A DNA stretch of 64,000 nt from Pseudoroseicyclus_A sp041714655 (GCF_041714655.1 NZ_CP168219.1:2356001-2420000), one strand, 5' to 3'; shown: positions 1 through 8,751, counted from the stretch's first letter. The notes: generated by a model not told the origin, from the letters alone. Numbers and translations: made by a program.

Positions 1-62
1 GCGAGTGTGATGCGCCCGTGACGCCGGTGGGAGGGGATCTGCCGATCCGGCCCCAAACGGAA

Positions 63-95
63 ACCGGCCGCCGGGGATCTCCCCCGGCGGCCGGT
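63..95 (-). terminator. Hairpin terminator after ftsZ
   Basis: A perfect 14-bp inverted repeat (63-76 and 82-95, ACCGGCCGCCGGGG and its complement) has a 5-base loop and lies just past the ftsZ stop. On the minus strand it is followed by a T-rich tract (TTTCCGTTT). This is the expected end of the division cluster transcript. Confidence 0.75.
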
Positions 96-116
96 CCCTT
101 CGAAGCGGTCCGGTTG

Positions 117-1772
117 TCAGTTTGCCTGGCGACGCAGGAACGCCGGGATCTCGATGCGCTCCTGTTCCGGATCCGCCTCCTCCTCGTCCCAGGAGTTGAC
201 GCGGGGCTGCTGGCGCGGCGCCTGCGGCTGGGCGGCCGCGGCGCTACGGGCGACGGTGTCGGGCTGGTTGGCCATGCGGCCGAGAAGCCCGCCGATGCCG
301 GAGCGGCGCGGCGGCTCCTCCGCCTTGCGCGCGGCGGGCGCGGCGGCGGCGGCCGGAGCGCGGGCCGGGGCCTCGCCCGAGCGGCGGGCGGTGAGCGCAC
401 GGAGGCGCGCGACGGCCTCCGGCGTCGGCGTGCCGGCCGGCGGACGTGCAGGGGCGACGAAATCCTCGGCCGGCCGGGTCACCGGAGCCTCGGAGCGCGG
501 GCGATAGGCCGGGGGCGGCAGGTCGTCGGCGACGGCCTCGTCCTCGTCATACTCGCCCTCCTCGTCGAAGGCGCTGTCGAAGAGCCCGGGCTCGGGCTCC
601 TGGTAATGCGCCATCTCCTCGCGGCGGGCCGGCGCGGCGGCGGGCTCGGCCTTCGGCTGCGACACGGCCTCGACGGCGGCGGCGCGGCGGGCGGCGATGC
701 GCTCGGCCGGGGTCTCCTCGACCTCCGCCGGGGCGGCGGTCGCCGGGGCCTGGGCCAGCGGCTGGGCCATCTTGCGGCGCGGCACCGGCATTTCGGCCGG
801 GCGCTCCGCCGCGTCGATGCCGGTGGCGACGACGGAGACGCGCATAGCGCCTTCCATCGACGGGTCCAGCGTCGAGCCGACGATGATGTTGGCGTCGGGA
901 TCCACCTTCTCGCGGATCTTGTTGGCAGCCTCGTCGAGCTCGAAGAGCGTCAGGTCATGGCCCCCGGTGATGTTGATGAGCACACCGCGCGCGCCCTCGA
1001 GGCTGATCTCGTCCAGCAGCGGGTTGGCGATGGCATTCTCGGCGGCGATGATGGCGCGATCCTCGCCCTCCGCCTCGCCGGTACCCATCATGGCCTTGCC
1101 CATCTCGTCCATCACCGCGCGGACGTCGGCGAAGTCGAGGTTGATGAGGCCGGGGCGGACCATGAGATCGGTCACGCCCTTCACGCCCTGGTAGAGCACG
1201 TCATCGGCCATCGAGAAGGCCTCGGTGAACGTGGTCTTCTCGGTGGCGATGCGGAAGAGGTTCTGGTTGGGGATGATGATGAGCGTGTCGACGACCTTCT
1301 GCAGGGCCTCGACGCCCTCCTCGGCCTGACGCATCCGCTTGGAGCCTTCGAACTGGAAGGGCTTGGTGACGACGCCGACGGTCAGCACGCCGAGCTCGCG
1401 GGCGGCCTGCGCGATGATCGGCGCGGCGCCGGTGCCGGTGCCGCCGCCCATGCCGGCGGTGATGAAGCACATATGCGCGCCGGCGAGATGGTCGAGGATC
1501 TGCTCGATGCTCTCCTCGGCGGCGGAGGCGCCGACCGTCGGGCGGGCGCCGGCTCCGAGGCCCTCGGTCACCTTGATGCCCATCTGGATCTTGGCGGTGG
1601 CGCGGCTCTGCTGCAGCGCCTGCGCGTCGGTGTTGGCGACGACGAACTCCACGCCGTCGAGCGCCTTCTCGATCATGTTGTTCACGGCATTGCCGCCGGC
1701 CCCGCCGACGCCGAAGACCGTGATGCGCGGCTTGAGGTCGTCCTGCCCGGGCATGGAGAGATTGAGTGTCAT
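117..1772 (-). CDS. ftsZ: Cell division GTPase FtsZ
   Basis: FtsZ is the tubulin-like GTPase that polymerises into the Z ring at midcell. The N-terminal GTPase domain shows the GVGGAGGNAVNNMI start (residues 21-34), the tubulin signature GGGTGTG (109-115) and the T7-loop region NLDFADVR (211-218). Residues about 325-535 form a long low-complexity linker rich in Ala, Pro, Glu and Asp. The conserved C-terminal peptide IEIPAFLRRQ, which binds FtsA and other partners, closes the protein. At 551 residues it is longer than the roughly 380-residue E. coli protein, as usual in alphaproteobacteria. It is the last gene of the dcw cluster and is followed by a terminator. The ATG at 1772 is preceded by an AGG-containing leader. 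Confidence 0.98.
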   Translation of the reverse strand: MTLNLSMPGQDDLKPRITVFGVGGAGGNAVNNMIEKALDGVEFVVANTDAQALQQSRATAKIQMGIKVTEGLGAGARPTVGASAAEESIEQILDHLAGAHMCFITAGMGGGTGTGAAPIIAQAARELGVLTVGVVTKPFQFEGSKRMRQAEEGVEALQKVVDTLIIIPNQNLFRIATEKTTFTEAFSMADDVLYQGVKGVTDLMVRPGLINLDFADVRAVMDEMGKAMMGTGEAEGEDRAIIAAENAIANPLLDEISLEGARGVLINITGGHDLTLFELDEAANKIREKVDPDANIIVGSTLDPSMEGAMRVSVVATGIDAAERPAEMPVPRRKMAQPLAQAPATAAPAEVEETPAERIAARRAAAVEAVSQPKAEPAAAPARREEMAHYQEPEPGLFDSAFDEEGEYDEDEAVADDLPPPAYRPRSEAPVTRPAEDFVAPARPPAGTPTPEAVARLRALTARRSGEAPARAPAAAAAPAARKAEEPPRRSGIGGLLGRMANQPDTVARSAAAAQPQAPRQQPRVNSWDEEEADPEQERIEIPAFLRRQAN

Positions 1773-1869
1773 GTCGGTCTGCCTGTCCTCATTGTTGTCG
1801 TCCGGCCCGTCCCCCGGGCGCCCTGCCTCTTTGTGCTGGTGATTCTAGCGGGCCGTTGGCGGTGCGTCA

Positions 1870-1920
1870 CGCGTAAACCGCATAATAACCACGAAATATG
1901 CTATAAACAGGCCGGCGACC
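1870..1920 (-). promoter_or_regulatory. Candidate ftsZ promoter region (A+T-rich)
   Basis: This A+T-rich island lies about 100-150 bases upstream of the ftsZ start in otherwise very G+C-rich DNA. Read on the minus strand it contains CTGTTT, then 17 bases, then TATTAT. The -35 match is weak. The placement fits a separate promoter for ftsZ, which would otherwise depend on reading through the repeat behind ftsA. Confidence 0.35.
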
Positions 1921-2210
1921 GGCGACATGATGCCGATCAGACGAGCCCTAGGAGGCGGCAGACTGCCGCCTACGACATATTGGGCAGACAGGAGCACGCG
2001 CCGGAGCGAAGCTCCGCCGGTGAGTCGGCCCTCTCGCGATGTTCAGACGACTGCCCGTCTGCCTTGATCGGCCGCTCGAACGGCGGCCTTCGGGATGTCA
2101 CTACCATGACCCGGCGAGGCCGTCACCCCCGGTGGTGGGGAGGACTGCACGTCCAGCCTACTCCCGGGCGAACCGTCGCCGACAATTCCCCGCGCGGACT
2201 CCAGGCCGTC

Positions 2211-2402
2211 AGGCCGCCGCGCGAGCGCCGGCCCGTCCCCGCGGGCTGGCGCTCTGGTTGGGCTTGGCGCTTCGCTCGGGGAGGGGAGGTGGGTCGCGCC
2301 ATAAAGCGCGCCGCGGTGCCGTCGGAGCGCCAGCCCACGGGCCAGCGTTCGGGCGTTGCGTGGGTTGAGAGCGGGAAGGTGGGTTACAAACCCACCCTAC
2401 GC
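2211..2402. repeat. Palindromic repeat element, copy A
   Basis: One arm (2221-2254, GCGAGCGCCGGCCCG then GCGGGCTGGCGCTC) is complementary to the other (about 2325-2347, starting GAGCGCCAGCCC). Between them lies the core GCGCCATAAAGCGCG, which is the reverse orientation of the CACTTTATGG core seen in the other copies. A GGTGGGTT-ACA-AACCCACC hairpin follows at 2378-2396. The same units recur near 14460, 28300, 28544 and 61762. Confidence 0.8.
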
Positions 2403-2471
2403 ATCGGGCATCTCTCTGCCCGCGCAGGATCTAGGTCGCAGCTCCAAGATCGGGTCGTCCCGAGCCGCCCC

Positions 2472-3806
2472 TCACCAGTTTTCCTTGAACCACTTCACCG
2501 CGCGCCGGAAGGAGCGGGTCGACTGGCTCTCGGCCGGCACGTCGAAATCCCACCATTCGTCCTGCGGGTTGGCGGCGAAGAGCGCCAGGCCCACGGCCGA
2601 GGAGAAGGCCGGCCCGGTGGTCGCCTGCGGCAGGCCGGCGACGCGGAGCGGCCGGCCGAGGCGCACCTGCTGGCCGAGGATGCGGCTCGCGAGCCCCTCC
2701 AGCCCCGGCACCTGGCTGCCGCCGCCCGTCAGCACGATCTGCTGGGAGGGCATGTAGTCGAAGCCGGCGGCATCGAGCCGGGCGCGGACCTCCTCGAGGA
2801 TCTCCTCCAGCCGCGGCCGCATGATGCCGATCAGCTCGGCGCGGGAGACGCGGCGGCGGTCGTGATCCCAGTCGCCGGTGTCGCCGCCGATCTCGATCAT
2901 CTCGCGGTCGTCCATGCCGGTGGCGGTGGTGCCGCCGTGCTTGGTCTTGATCCGCTCCGCCTGGGCCCAGGGCACCTGCAGACCCATCGAGATGTCGCCG
3001 GTCACGTGATCGCCGCCGAGCCGCACGGCATCGGCAGAGATCATGTGGCCCCGGTAGAAGATCGAGATGCCGGTGGCGCCGCCGCCGAGGTCGATGCAGG
3101 CGGCGCCGAGTTCCTGCTCGTCCTCCACCAGCGAGGAGACGCCGGAGACATAGGAGCCGGAGGCGATGCCCGCGACCTCGAGGTCGCAGCGCTCGATGCA
3201 GGTCAGAAGGCTCTCCACCGTCTGCCCGTCGACCGTGAGGATATGCAGATCCGTCGATAGCCGGCCCCCCGCCTGCCCCCGCGGATCGGCGAGGCCGTTC
3301 CGGTGGTCGATGGCGAAGTTCACCGGCTGGGCATGCAGCACCTCGCGGCCCTCGCCGTAATCCGGGCTCTCGCAGGCGGCGAGCACCCGGCCGATGTCGA
3401 GATCGGTGACCTGCTGGCCATGGAGCTCCACCGCGCCCTCGAGACCGTAGGAGCGGGGCCGGGCACCGGAGATGCAGGCGATGGCGTGATCGACACGCGT
3501 CTCGGCCATCTTCTGCGCCGACTGGATGGCGGTGCGGATCGCCCGCTCCGCCTCGCCGATGTTCACCACCTCGCCATGGCGCATGCCGCGCGCCCGCGTC
3601 GTGGCGGCGCCGATGACGCGGAAGGCGCTCTGCCCCGCCATGGAGCCGACACCGTCAGCGCCCGAGAAGCGCTCCGGCCCGTCGAACCGCAGGATCAGGC
3701 AGGCGATCTTCGAAGTCCCGACGTCGAGCACGGCTATCACACGCCGCTGCACTGCCGCCTTGCGCAGAGCCCGCATCCGGCGCTGCCGCTGATAGAGGTC
3801 TTTCAT
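2472..3806 (-). CDS. ftsA: Cell division protein FtsA
   Basis: FtsA is the actin-like ATPase that tethers FtsZ to the membrane and recruits later divisome proteins. Visible features are the N-terminal phosphate loop VAVLDVGTSKIACLI-like segment (about residues 26-38), the phosphate-2 strand ACIDLGGGATGISIF, the adenosine motif IVLTGGGSQVPGL, and a C-terminal basic/aromatic amphipathic tail ending RRAVKWFKENW that fits membrane targeting. I chose the ATG at 3806 because GGAG lies about 7 bases upstream; TTG codons at 3809 and 3812 are in frame but poorly placed. It lies between ftsQ and ftsZ, as in the canonical cluster. Confidence 0.97.
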   Translation of the reverse strand: MKDLYQRQRRMRALRKAAVQRRVIAVLDVGTSKIACLILRFDGPERFSGADGVGSMAGQSAFRVIGAATTRARGMRHGEVVNIGEAERAIRTAIQSAQKMAETRVDHAIACISGARPRSYGLEGAVELHGQQVTDLDIGRVLAACESPDYGEGREVLHAQPVNFAIDHRNGLADPRGQAGGRLSTDLHILTVDGQTVESLLTCIERCDLEVAGIASGSYVSGVSSLVEDEQELGAACIDLGGGATGISIFYRGHMISADAVRLGGDHVTGDISMGLQVPWAQAERIKTKHGGTTATGMDDREMIEIGGDTGDWDHDRRRVSRAELIGIMRPRLEEILEEVRARLDAAGFDYMPSQQIVLTGGGSQVPGLEGLASRILGQQVRLGRPLRVAGLPQATTGPAFSSAVGLALFAANPQDEWWDFDVPAESQSTRSFRRAVKWFKENW

Positions 3807-3812
3807 CAACAA

Positions 3813-4028
3813 TCTCCGTCAGGCGCGCCCCAGCGCGCCGGCTGGCCGTCAAAAAGCGCAGTGTCCCCTTGCGCCGCTCTGCGGTGATGCGCGTGCCCCG
3901 CGCATCGCCTTTGGGGGCGCCGCGCCTACCTCGCGCGCCGCTCCTCGCTGTGGCGGGGCGCATACCGGGCCCCCGCCCGCCACCGGGCAGCCCCTGCCCC
4001 CCGGCTCCGTCGTGCTTGAGGGCGCCCG
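3813..4028. other. 216-bp gap between ftsQ and ftsA
   Basis: I see no gene, only G+C-rich sequence. The gap is notable because ddl and ftsQ overlap and ftsW and murG overlap in the same cluster. It could hold a promoter for ftsA, but no motif stands out. Confidence 0.4.
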
Positions 4029-4907
4029 TCACTGGCGCCGCTCCGCCACCGCGCGCAGGTGCTCTTCGGCGATCGTCGACAGACGGATCGTCGGGCGCTG
4101 CGCGGAGCGCATGTCGATGATGGTGATGTCGAGGTCGAGCATCCGTTGCGCCTCGTGCAGCGCGAGGACCCTCTCGAGCGCCGGCACGGCGCCCTCCTCG
4201 GGCAGAAGGATGCGCTGGCCGCGGTCGAGCACCACGTCCCACCGCCGCTCGCCCATGCGGACGAGGCCGCGCAGCCGCGGCATGATCGGCTCGGCGGCCC
4301 GGAAGAGCGCCATGGCCTCGGTCGTCGCCTCGCGGGCGCCGTCGCCGGCGATGAGCGGCAGGTCGGGCCGGTCGCCCCGCGTCTGGATCATGCCGGTCAG
4401 CACGCCCTCGCCATCGACGAGGCGGAGCCCGTCGACATGCCGCCAGATCGCGACCGGGCGGCGCTGCGTCACGTCGATCTGCAGGACCCCGCCGGGGCGG
4501 ACACGGACGGCCGCATCCTTCACCGCGGTCAGCGCCGTGATCTCCTCCCGCAGCGCCGGCAGGTCCAGCGCGAAGGAGGTGACGGGGAAGCCGAAGTCGA
4601 GAAGCCCGTTGATCGCGCCGGCCAGCGCGATGTCGGCACCGCGGATGTCGCTGGAGGTCACCATGAATTCCGGCCGCTCCTGCACATTCTGCACGAGCGC
4701 CTGCCAGCGGCTCTCGATCGCAGCCCAGTGGTCGTCATCCGTGAGCCAGGCGACGGAGAGGACGAAGAGCAGGAAGACCGGCAGGAGCACCCGCAGGAAG
4801 ATGCGGAAGAGCGGCGTCAGCCAGAGCCGGTGGAAGCGGTAGCCGAGCCGCGAGGGCGCCGGATCGCGCCGGGCGGCGGGTTTGCCCCCCGCTCTCAGCG
4901 CGAACAT
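4029..4907 (-). CDS. ftsQ: Cell division protein FtsQ
   Basis: FtsQ is a bitopic divisome protein that bridges early and late division proteins through FtsL and FtsB. The protein has a basic cytoplasmic head (residues 1-35), one membrane segment rich in Leu, Val and Phe (about 36-55), and a periplasmic part. The periplasmic part starts with a POTRA-like region (EFMVTSSDIRGADIALAGAI) and continues into the FtsQ domain (VRVRPGGVLQIDVTQRRPVAIW). The start overlaps the ddl stop by 13 bases, suggesting coupled translation. Length (292) is typical for Rhodobacterales. Confidence 0.95.
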   Translation of the reverse strand: MFALRAGGKPAARRDPAPSRLGYRFHRLWLTPLFRIFLRVLLPVFLLFVLSVAWLTDDDHWAAIESRWQALVQNVQERPEFMVTSSDIRGADIALAGAINGLLDFGFPVTSFALDLPALREEITALTAVKDAAVRVRPGGVLQIDVTQRRPVAIWRHVDGLRLVDGEGVLTGMIQTRGDRPDLPLIAGDGAREATTEAMALFRAAEPIMPRLRGLVRMGERRWDVVLDRGQRILLPEEGAVPALERVLALHEAQRMLDLDITIIDMRSAQRPTIRLSTIAEEHLRAVAERRQ

Positions 4908-5809
4908 GACGCATCCTCCACCAGCATGGCGCAGAGCTCGGGGAAGCTGATCCCCTCCGCCGCCGCCTGTTCGGGGGCGAGCGAGGTGGGCGTCATCCCC
5001 GGCTGGGTGTTCGTCTCGAGGAGGTAGAGCCCGTCGAGCCCCCGGGTCTCGTCCCAGCGGAAGTCGCTGCGGCTCAGCCCCCTCGCGCCGAGCACGCTAT
5101 GGGCCCGGAGCGAATAATCGAGGCAGGCCGCGAAGATCTCGTCGGGCACCTCGGCGGGGATCACATGGCGCGAGCCGCCTTCGGCGTATTTGGCGTGATA
5201 ATCGTACCAGCCCTCGGTCTGGATATCCGTGACCGTCAGCGGCCGGTCGATGAGCACGGCCGTCGTCAGCTCGCGGCCGGGCACATAGGTCTCGACCATC
5301 ACCTCCTCCGGCATCTCGCGGGCGAGCTGCGGCGGGCCGTTGGCGGCCTCGGTGACGATATAGACGCCGACGGAGGAGCCCTCGTTGTTCGGCTTGATCA
5401 CATAGGGCGGCGGCAGGACATGCGCCGCCTCGGCCTCCCGGCGCGAGACAATGCGGCTGTCGCAGACGGGGATACCGGCGGCGGCGAACACCTCCTTCGA
5501 GCGCTGCTTGTTGAGCGCGAGCGCGGAGGCGAGGACGCCGGAATGGGTGTAGGGAATGCTCATCCATTCGAGGATGCCCTGCACGCAGCCATCCTCGCCC
5601 CAGCGGCCATGAAGCGCGTTGAATGCAACATCCGGCCGGTCGGCGGCGAGCCGCGCGGGCAGGTCGGGCCCGCAGTCGATCTCGGTCACGTCGTATCCGG
5701 CGGTGCGCAGCGCGGCCGCGCAGCCCTTGCCGGTCGAGAGGGAGACCTCTCGTTCCGCGGACCAGCCGCCCAACAACACGGCAACCTTCGGGAGAGCCCC
5801 GCTCGCCAT
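4895..5809 (-). CDS. ddl: D-alanine--D-alanine ligase
   Basis: Ddl makes the D-Ala-D-Ala dipeptide for the MurF step of peptidoglycan synthesis, using ATP. The ATP-grasp fold is recognisable: N-terminal VAVLLGGWSAEREVSLSTG (residues 9-27), FNALHGRWGEDG, the central YVIKPNNEGSSVGV block and the C-terminal LETNTQPGMTPTSL metal and substrate loop. Length (304) is normal. It sits between murB and ftsQ and overlaps ftsQ. A purine-rich GAGGCAGTGG precedes the ATG. Confidence 0.97.
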   Translation of the reverse strand: MASGALPKVAVLLGGWSAEREVSLSTGKGCAAALRTAGYDVTEIDCGPDLPARLAADRPDVAFNALHGRWGEDGCVQGILEWMSIPYTHSGVLASALALNKQRSKEVFAAAGIPVCDSRIVSRREAEAAHVLPPPYVIKPNNEGSSVGVYIVTEAANGPPQLAREMPEEVMVETYVPGRELTTAVLIDRPLTVTDIQTEGWYDYHAKYAEGGSRHVIPAEVPDEIFAACLDYSLRAHSVLGARGLSRSDFRWDETRGLDGLYLLETNTQPGMTPTSLAPEQAAAEGISFPELCAMLVEDASCSR

Positions 5810-5894
5810 TCCACTGCCTCAATGCGGGCCGTTGGCGGCCCTGCGTTATGGGTGAGCGCAAAGCGCTCTCTGCCTCCTCCAGCTCTGCCGGAGG

Positions 5895-6851
5895 TTACTG
5901 CTCGTCACCCGAGCGGCGTTCAGCTTCGTTTGAATGTGCCGGTTCGCCGACCCGCATGATTTCCCACTCTAGCGTGATGCCGGACGAGGCGTAAACCCTC
6001 TTTCGGATCTCTTCGCCCAATGACTCAAGGTCGTCCGCGGTGGCGCCGCCGGCATTGGTGAGGAAATTCGCATGTTTGGGATTCATGATCGCGCCGCCGC
6101 GCGTCGCCCCGCGCATCCCCGCCTCCTCGATGAGCTTCCAGGCCTTGAGGTCGTGCGTGTCGTCGGCGCGGCCGGTGGAGGAATAGCCCGCCGGATTGCG
6201 GAAGGTGGAGCCGGCGGTCCTGTCCTTCACGGGCTGGGTCTCGTCGCGGCGGGCGAGCTGCTCCTCCATCCGCTGGGCGAGCTCCGCCGGCTCGCCCGCG
6301 GGCGGGCGAAAGGTGGCGGAGAGGACGACGGCGCCGGGCGGGAGCTGCGAGGAGCGGTAGGCGAGGCGGAGCGCCGCGGCCGGCCGCTCCTCGATGGTCC
6401 CGTCGCGGAGGACGAGCCGGACGGAGACGAGCGTATCGGCGACATAGGTGCCGTAGCAGCCGGCATTCATGGTGACCGCCCCGCCGATGGAGCCGGGGAT
6501 GGTGCGCAGGAACGTCAGGTCCCGCCCCGCCTCGGCGGCCCTGCGCGCCACGAAGCTGTCGGGGGCGGCGGCGCCGGCGGTGACGGTCTCGCCGTCGATC
6601 TCGACGCCGTTGAAGCCCCGCCCGAGCCGGATGACGACCCCCCGGATGCCGCCGTCCCGCACGATGAGGTTCGAGCCGACGCCCATGGGGAAGACGGGGA
6701 TCTCCGCTGGCAGGTCGCGCAGGAAGGCCGCGAGGTCCGCCTCGTCGGCGGGTTGGAAGAACCACTCCGCCGGCCCGCCGACGCGGAGCCAGGTGAGGTC
6801 ATCGAGAGGCCGGTTCGGGGTCAGCGCGCCGCGCGGGGTCGGGAGTGTCAT
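5895..6851 (-). CDS. murB: UDP-N-acetylenolpyruvoylglucosamine reductase
   Basis: MurB uses FAD and NADPH to reduce UDP-GlcNAc-enolpyruvate to UDP-MurNAc. The sequence shows the FAD-binding segment FPMGVGSNLIVRDGGIRGVVIRLG, then RTIPGSIGGAVTMNAGCYG, then DRTAGSTFRNPAG with the catalytic serine region. It ends with the short C-terminal domain characteristic of type II MurB (HANFLTNAGGATADDLESL, then GITLEWEIMRVG). The tail of about 15 charged residues after that motif is extra. It is 85 bases upstream of ddl in the same transcript. Confidence 0.96.
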   Translation of the reverse strand: MTLPTPRGALTPNRPLDDLTWLRVGGPAEWFFQPADEADLAAFLRDLPAEIPVFPMGVGSNLIVRDGGIRGVVIRLGRGFNGVEIDGETVTAGAAAPDSFVARRAAEAGRDLTFLRTIPGSIGGAVTMNAGCYGTYVADTLVSVRLVLRDGTIEERPAAALRLAYRSSQLPPGAVVLSATFRPPAGEPAELAQRMEEQLARRDETQPVKDRTAGSTFRNPAGYSSTGRADDTHDLKAWKLIEEAGMRGATRGGAIMNPKHANFLTNAGGATADDLESLGEEIRKRVYASSGITLEWEIMRVGEPAHSNEAERRSGDEQ

Positions 6852-6896
6852 GGGGGAGGTGGTAGGCGAGAAGGCGGGGGATGGGCAAGGTGGCCC

Positions 6897-8450
6897 TTAA
6901 AGCCAGAAATCTTTCAGCCACCCCAGCAGTTGCCCGATAGTGGTGATGCGTTTGTTCCACTTGATCGCGTCGTCCACTCCCTTGACCACCCTAGCGCCAC
7001 GCTGCTGGTAGACCGCGACTGTCGCCCCGATCTTCGCCATCTGGAAATTGCGCTCCCGGGCGTAGCTCTCCTTCGCCGCCTCGCTCGAAGCGCCGTCCGC
7101 CCGGCGCATCAGCCGGTCGAGACCGTCGAGCACCTCCTGTAGCACGGCCCGATCAGCATCGCGCAAGGGCGGCAGAGCGCCGCTTTTGCCTGCCCTCGTT
7201 CGGTCCACCTGCTCGCGGAGGCCGACGATGATGGCCCAGGGCTCTTCCCCCTCCCCGAGCGGCAGGTCACGCAGCACGAGGGAGCGGGCGAGCGCATGCG
7301 CGAAATGCGCGCTGATCAGCCGCTTCAATTCCTCGATATTCGTCGTCAGCGCCCGCAGCGGGCCCGGCCCGAGATGGTCGCGAATGTCTTCACTGGTCGC
7401 TTCCTCATCGAGGATGCGGCCGATCTCGATGAGCTGGCCGATATTGAGATGCGGATAATCCTCCGCATCGGCCATGAGGTTGCAGACCTCGTCCAGGTAA
7501 GTGCGGATGAAGCCGACATTCCCGTAGCCGCCAGTGGTGGCCAATGCTCGCGCCAGCGTCGCCAGGCCACGCCGCAGCGCCTCGGCATCTCTGAGAAAGG
7601 CGGTGAGTTCGTCGGGGTCATCCAGATGCCGCCAATCCTCGATCGGCTGCACCGCGCGCATGACCCCTTCGATCTGATCGAAGGAAAAATCGAAGATCGC
7701 GCCTCGCAGTACGGCCTCTGTATCGACGGCTGAGCGGAAGTTGCGCTCTATTTCTGCGATCAGCGGGTTCACCTGTTCCGGGCCTTTGTCCCAATCGTCC
7801 GGCGCGATCAAGGCGACCTGTTCAAGCAGGGCCACGGGGAGTGGCTGGCCACAGAGGTGGCCTTCGTACCAGCGGATCCAGAAGTCCCAACCCTTTCCTT
7901 GCCAGCGTCTGCGAACCTGTTCCCACGAGTGCGCGTCGATAGAATGTTCCCCAAACAATGGCATCCAAACAAATCCGTCTGCGAGCCAGCTACAGTCATT
8001 CCGAACGTGTTCCCAGCTTTTTGCGGCGACAACGCGGGTGGCAAAGGCGGAAGATTGGGCAGCGCGGCCGGCAGCGTGGGCGGCACCGGCGTATTCAACA
8101 GCAGAGGCAGAGGCAGCTGCATGGGCCGCGGCATATGCAGCGTCGGCTGCGGGGGCCGAAGCGGAGAGAACAACGTCGGCGGCGTCGGAGGCGGCCGCGC
8201 TGGCGGCAGCGGTAGATTTCTGGATTGCCGGAGTTGGAAAATCAACGGAAACAAAAGCAATCAAACTTGCGCGCATCACCTGCCAGCTTGTCGAATCAGG
8301 AGCACCGGTAGCGACAATCGGCAAAACTCGCAGCGCGGCGCGGCTCGCGAGCGTCACGGCGAGAACCCGACGCAACTCGTCGTCGCCCGGAGAGGTCCTT
8401 ATCCATCTCTCCAGTTTAGTAGGCCCGTCGATCTCATCCACATCCACCAT
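6897..8450 (-). CDS. Unrecognised 517-residue protein inside the dcw cluster
   Basis: I do not know its function. The segment at residues about 80-143 is extremely rich in Ala with scattered His, Tyr and Ser (AAYAAAHAAASASAVEYAG) and should be helical. It is followed by a Trp-rich region with WDFWIRWYEGHL (188-199) and DWDKGPEQVN (219-228). From memory, the same Ala-rich plus WYE-x-RL plus W-x-x-GP-x-x-VN arrangement occurs in uncharacterised accessory proteins of Rhizobiales and Rhodobacterales. The C-terminal half (residues 240-517) is predicted soluble and helical, with no clear membrane segment or catalytic motif. The ATG at 8450 has GAGG upstream; a TTG at 8486 is an alternative. It interrupts the usual murB/DUF2484/murC neighbourhood, and its middle part is less G+C-rich than its neighbours, which suggests acquisition. 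Confidence 0.8.
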   Translation of the reverse strand: MVDVDEIDGPTKLERWIRTSPGDDELRRVLAVTLASRAALRVLPIVATGAPDSTSWQVMRASLIAFVSVDFPTPAIQKSTAAASAAASDAADVVLSASAPAADAAYAAAHAAASASAVEYAGAAHAAGRAAQSSAFATRVVAAKSWEHVRNDCSWLADGFVWMPLFGEHSIDAHSWEQVRRRWQGKGWDFWIRWYEGHLCGQPLPVALLEQVALIAPDDWDKGPEQVNPLIAEIERNFRSAVDTEAVLRGAIFDFSFDQIEGVMRAVQPIEDWRHLDDPDELTAFLRDAEALRRGLATLARALATTGGYGNVGFIRTYLDEVCNLMADAEDYPHLNIGQLIEIGRILDEEATSEDIRDHLGPGPLRALTTNIEELKRLISAHFAHALARSLVLRDLPLGEGEEPWAIIVGLREQVDRTRAGKSGALPPLRDADRAVLQEVLDGLDRLMRRADGASSEAAKESYARERNFQMAKIGATVAVYQQRGARVVKGVDDAIKWNKRITTIGQLLGWLKDFWL

Positions 8451-8499
8451 AGGCGCAGCCTCGCCCAAGGCTGCCCCCGGCGGCAAGAGAAACCAGCGC

Positions 8500-8751
8500 T
8501 CAACCCGCAGTCACCCGCCCCCACACCCACCTGAGCGCGAACCACAGCGGCCAGCGCAGGATGCTGGCGGCGGCCACCAGCAGGGCGGTGCCGAGCCACC
8601 AGGGTTCCAGCCAGAAGCTGAACCCCACCAGCGGCACCAGCGCGGCGATCAGCCAGCGGGCGGCCGTCCAGTGATGGTCCGTCGAGGGGAGCATGCCGAT
8701 GAGCCCCGCGACCAGCACCCAGAGGCAGTCGGCGGCGAGGATCCAGCTCAC
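8500..8751 (-). CDS. Small membrane protein, DUF2484-like (copy 2)
   Basis: This is an 83-residue protein with two or three hydrophobic segments (about residues 4-22, 28-45 and 50-67) and a basic C-terminus. It resembles the neighbouring 87-residue protein in its opening (ILAADCLWVLVAGLIGMLPS against ILAAILWVLAGTVTALLP) and in the Trp/Leu-rich middle, so the two look like diverged tandem copies. The GTG start overlaps the stop of the preceding gene (GTGA), implying translational coupling. Function is unknown; the family is found between murC and murB in Rhodobacterales, which suggests an envelope or division role. Confidence 0.75.
   Translation of the reverse strand: MSWILAADCLWVLVAGLIGMLPSTDHHWTAARWLIAALVPLVGFSFWLEPWWLGTALLVAAASILRWPLWFALRWVWGRVTAG

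Larger units (their letters stand above)
1773..2471. other. 699-bp ftsA-ftsZ intergenic region
   Basis: No convincing gene lies here, although ftsA and ftsZ are usually close together. The part next to ftsZ (about 1875-1915) is a conspicuous A+T-rich patch, with TATTAT and TTTATAG on the minus strand, and is the most likely place for an ftsZ promoter. The part next to ftsA holds a copy of the palindromic repeat (2211-2402). No clear CtrA site was found. Confidence 0.6.

Noticed and set aside
18..3260. Very long open frames on the plus strand opposite ftsZ and ftsA, and similar frames opposite most other genes
   Set aside because: In very G+C-rich DNA, stop codons are rare on the opposite strand. 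Translations are Arg/Gly/Ala/His-rich without domains, and they mirror confident genes.
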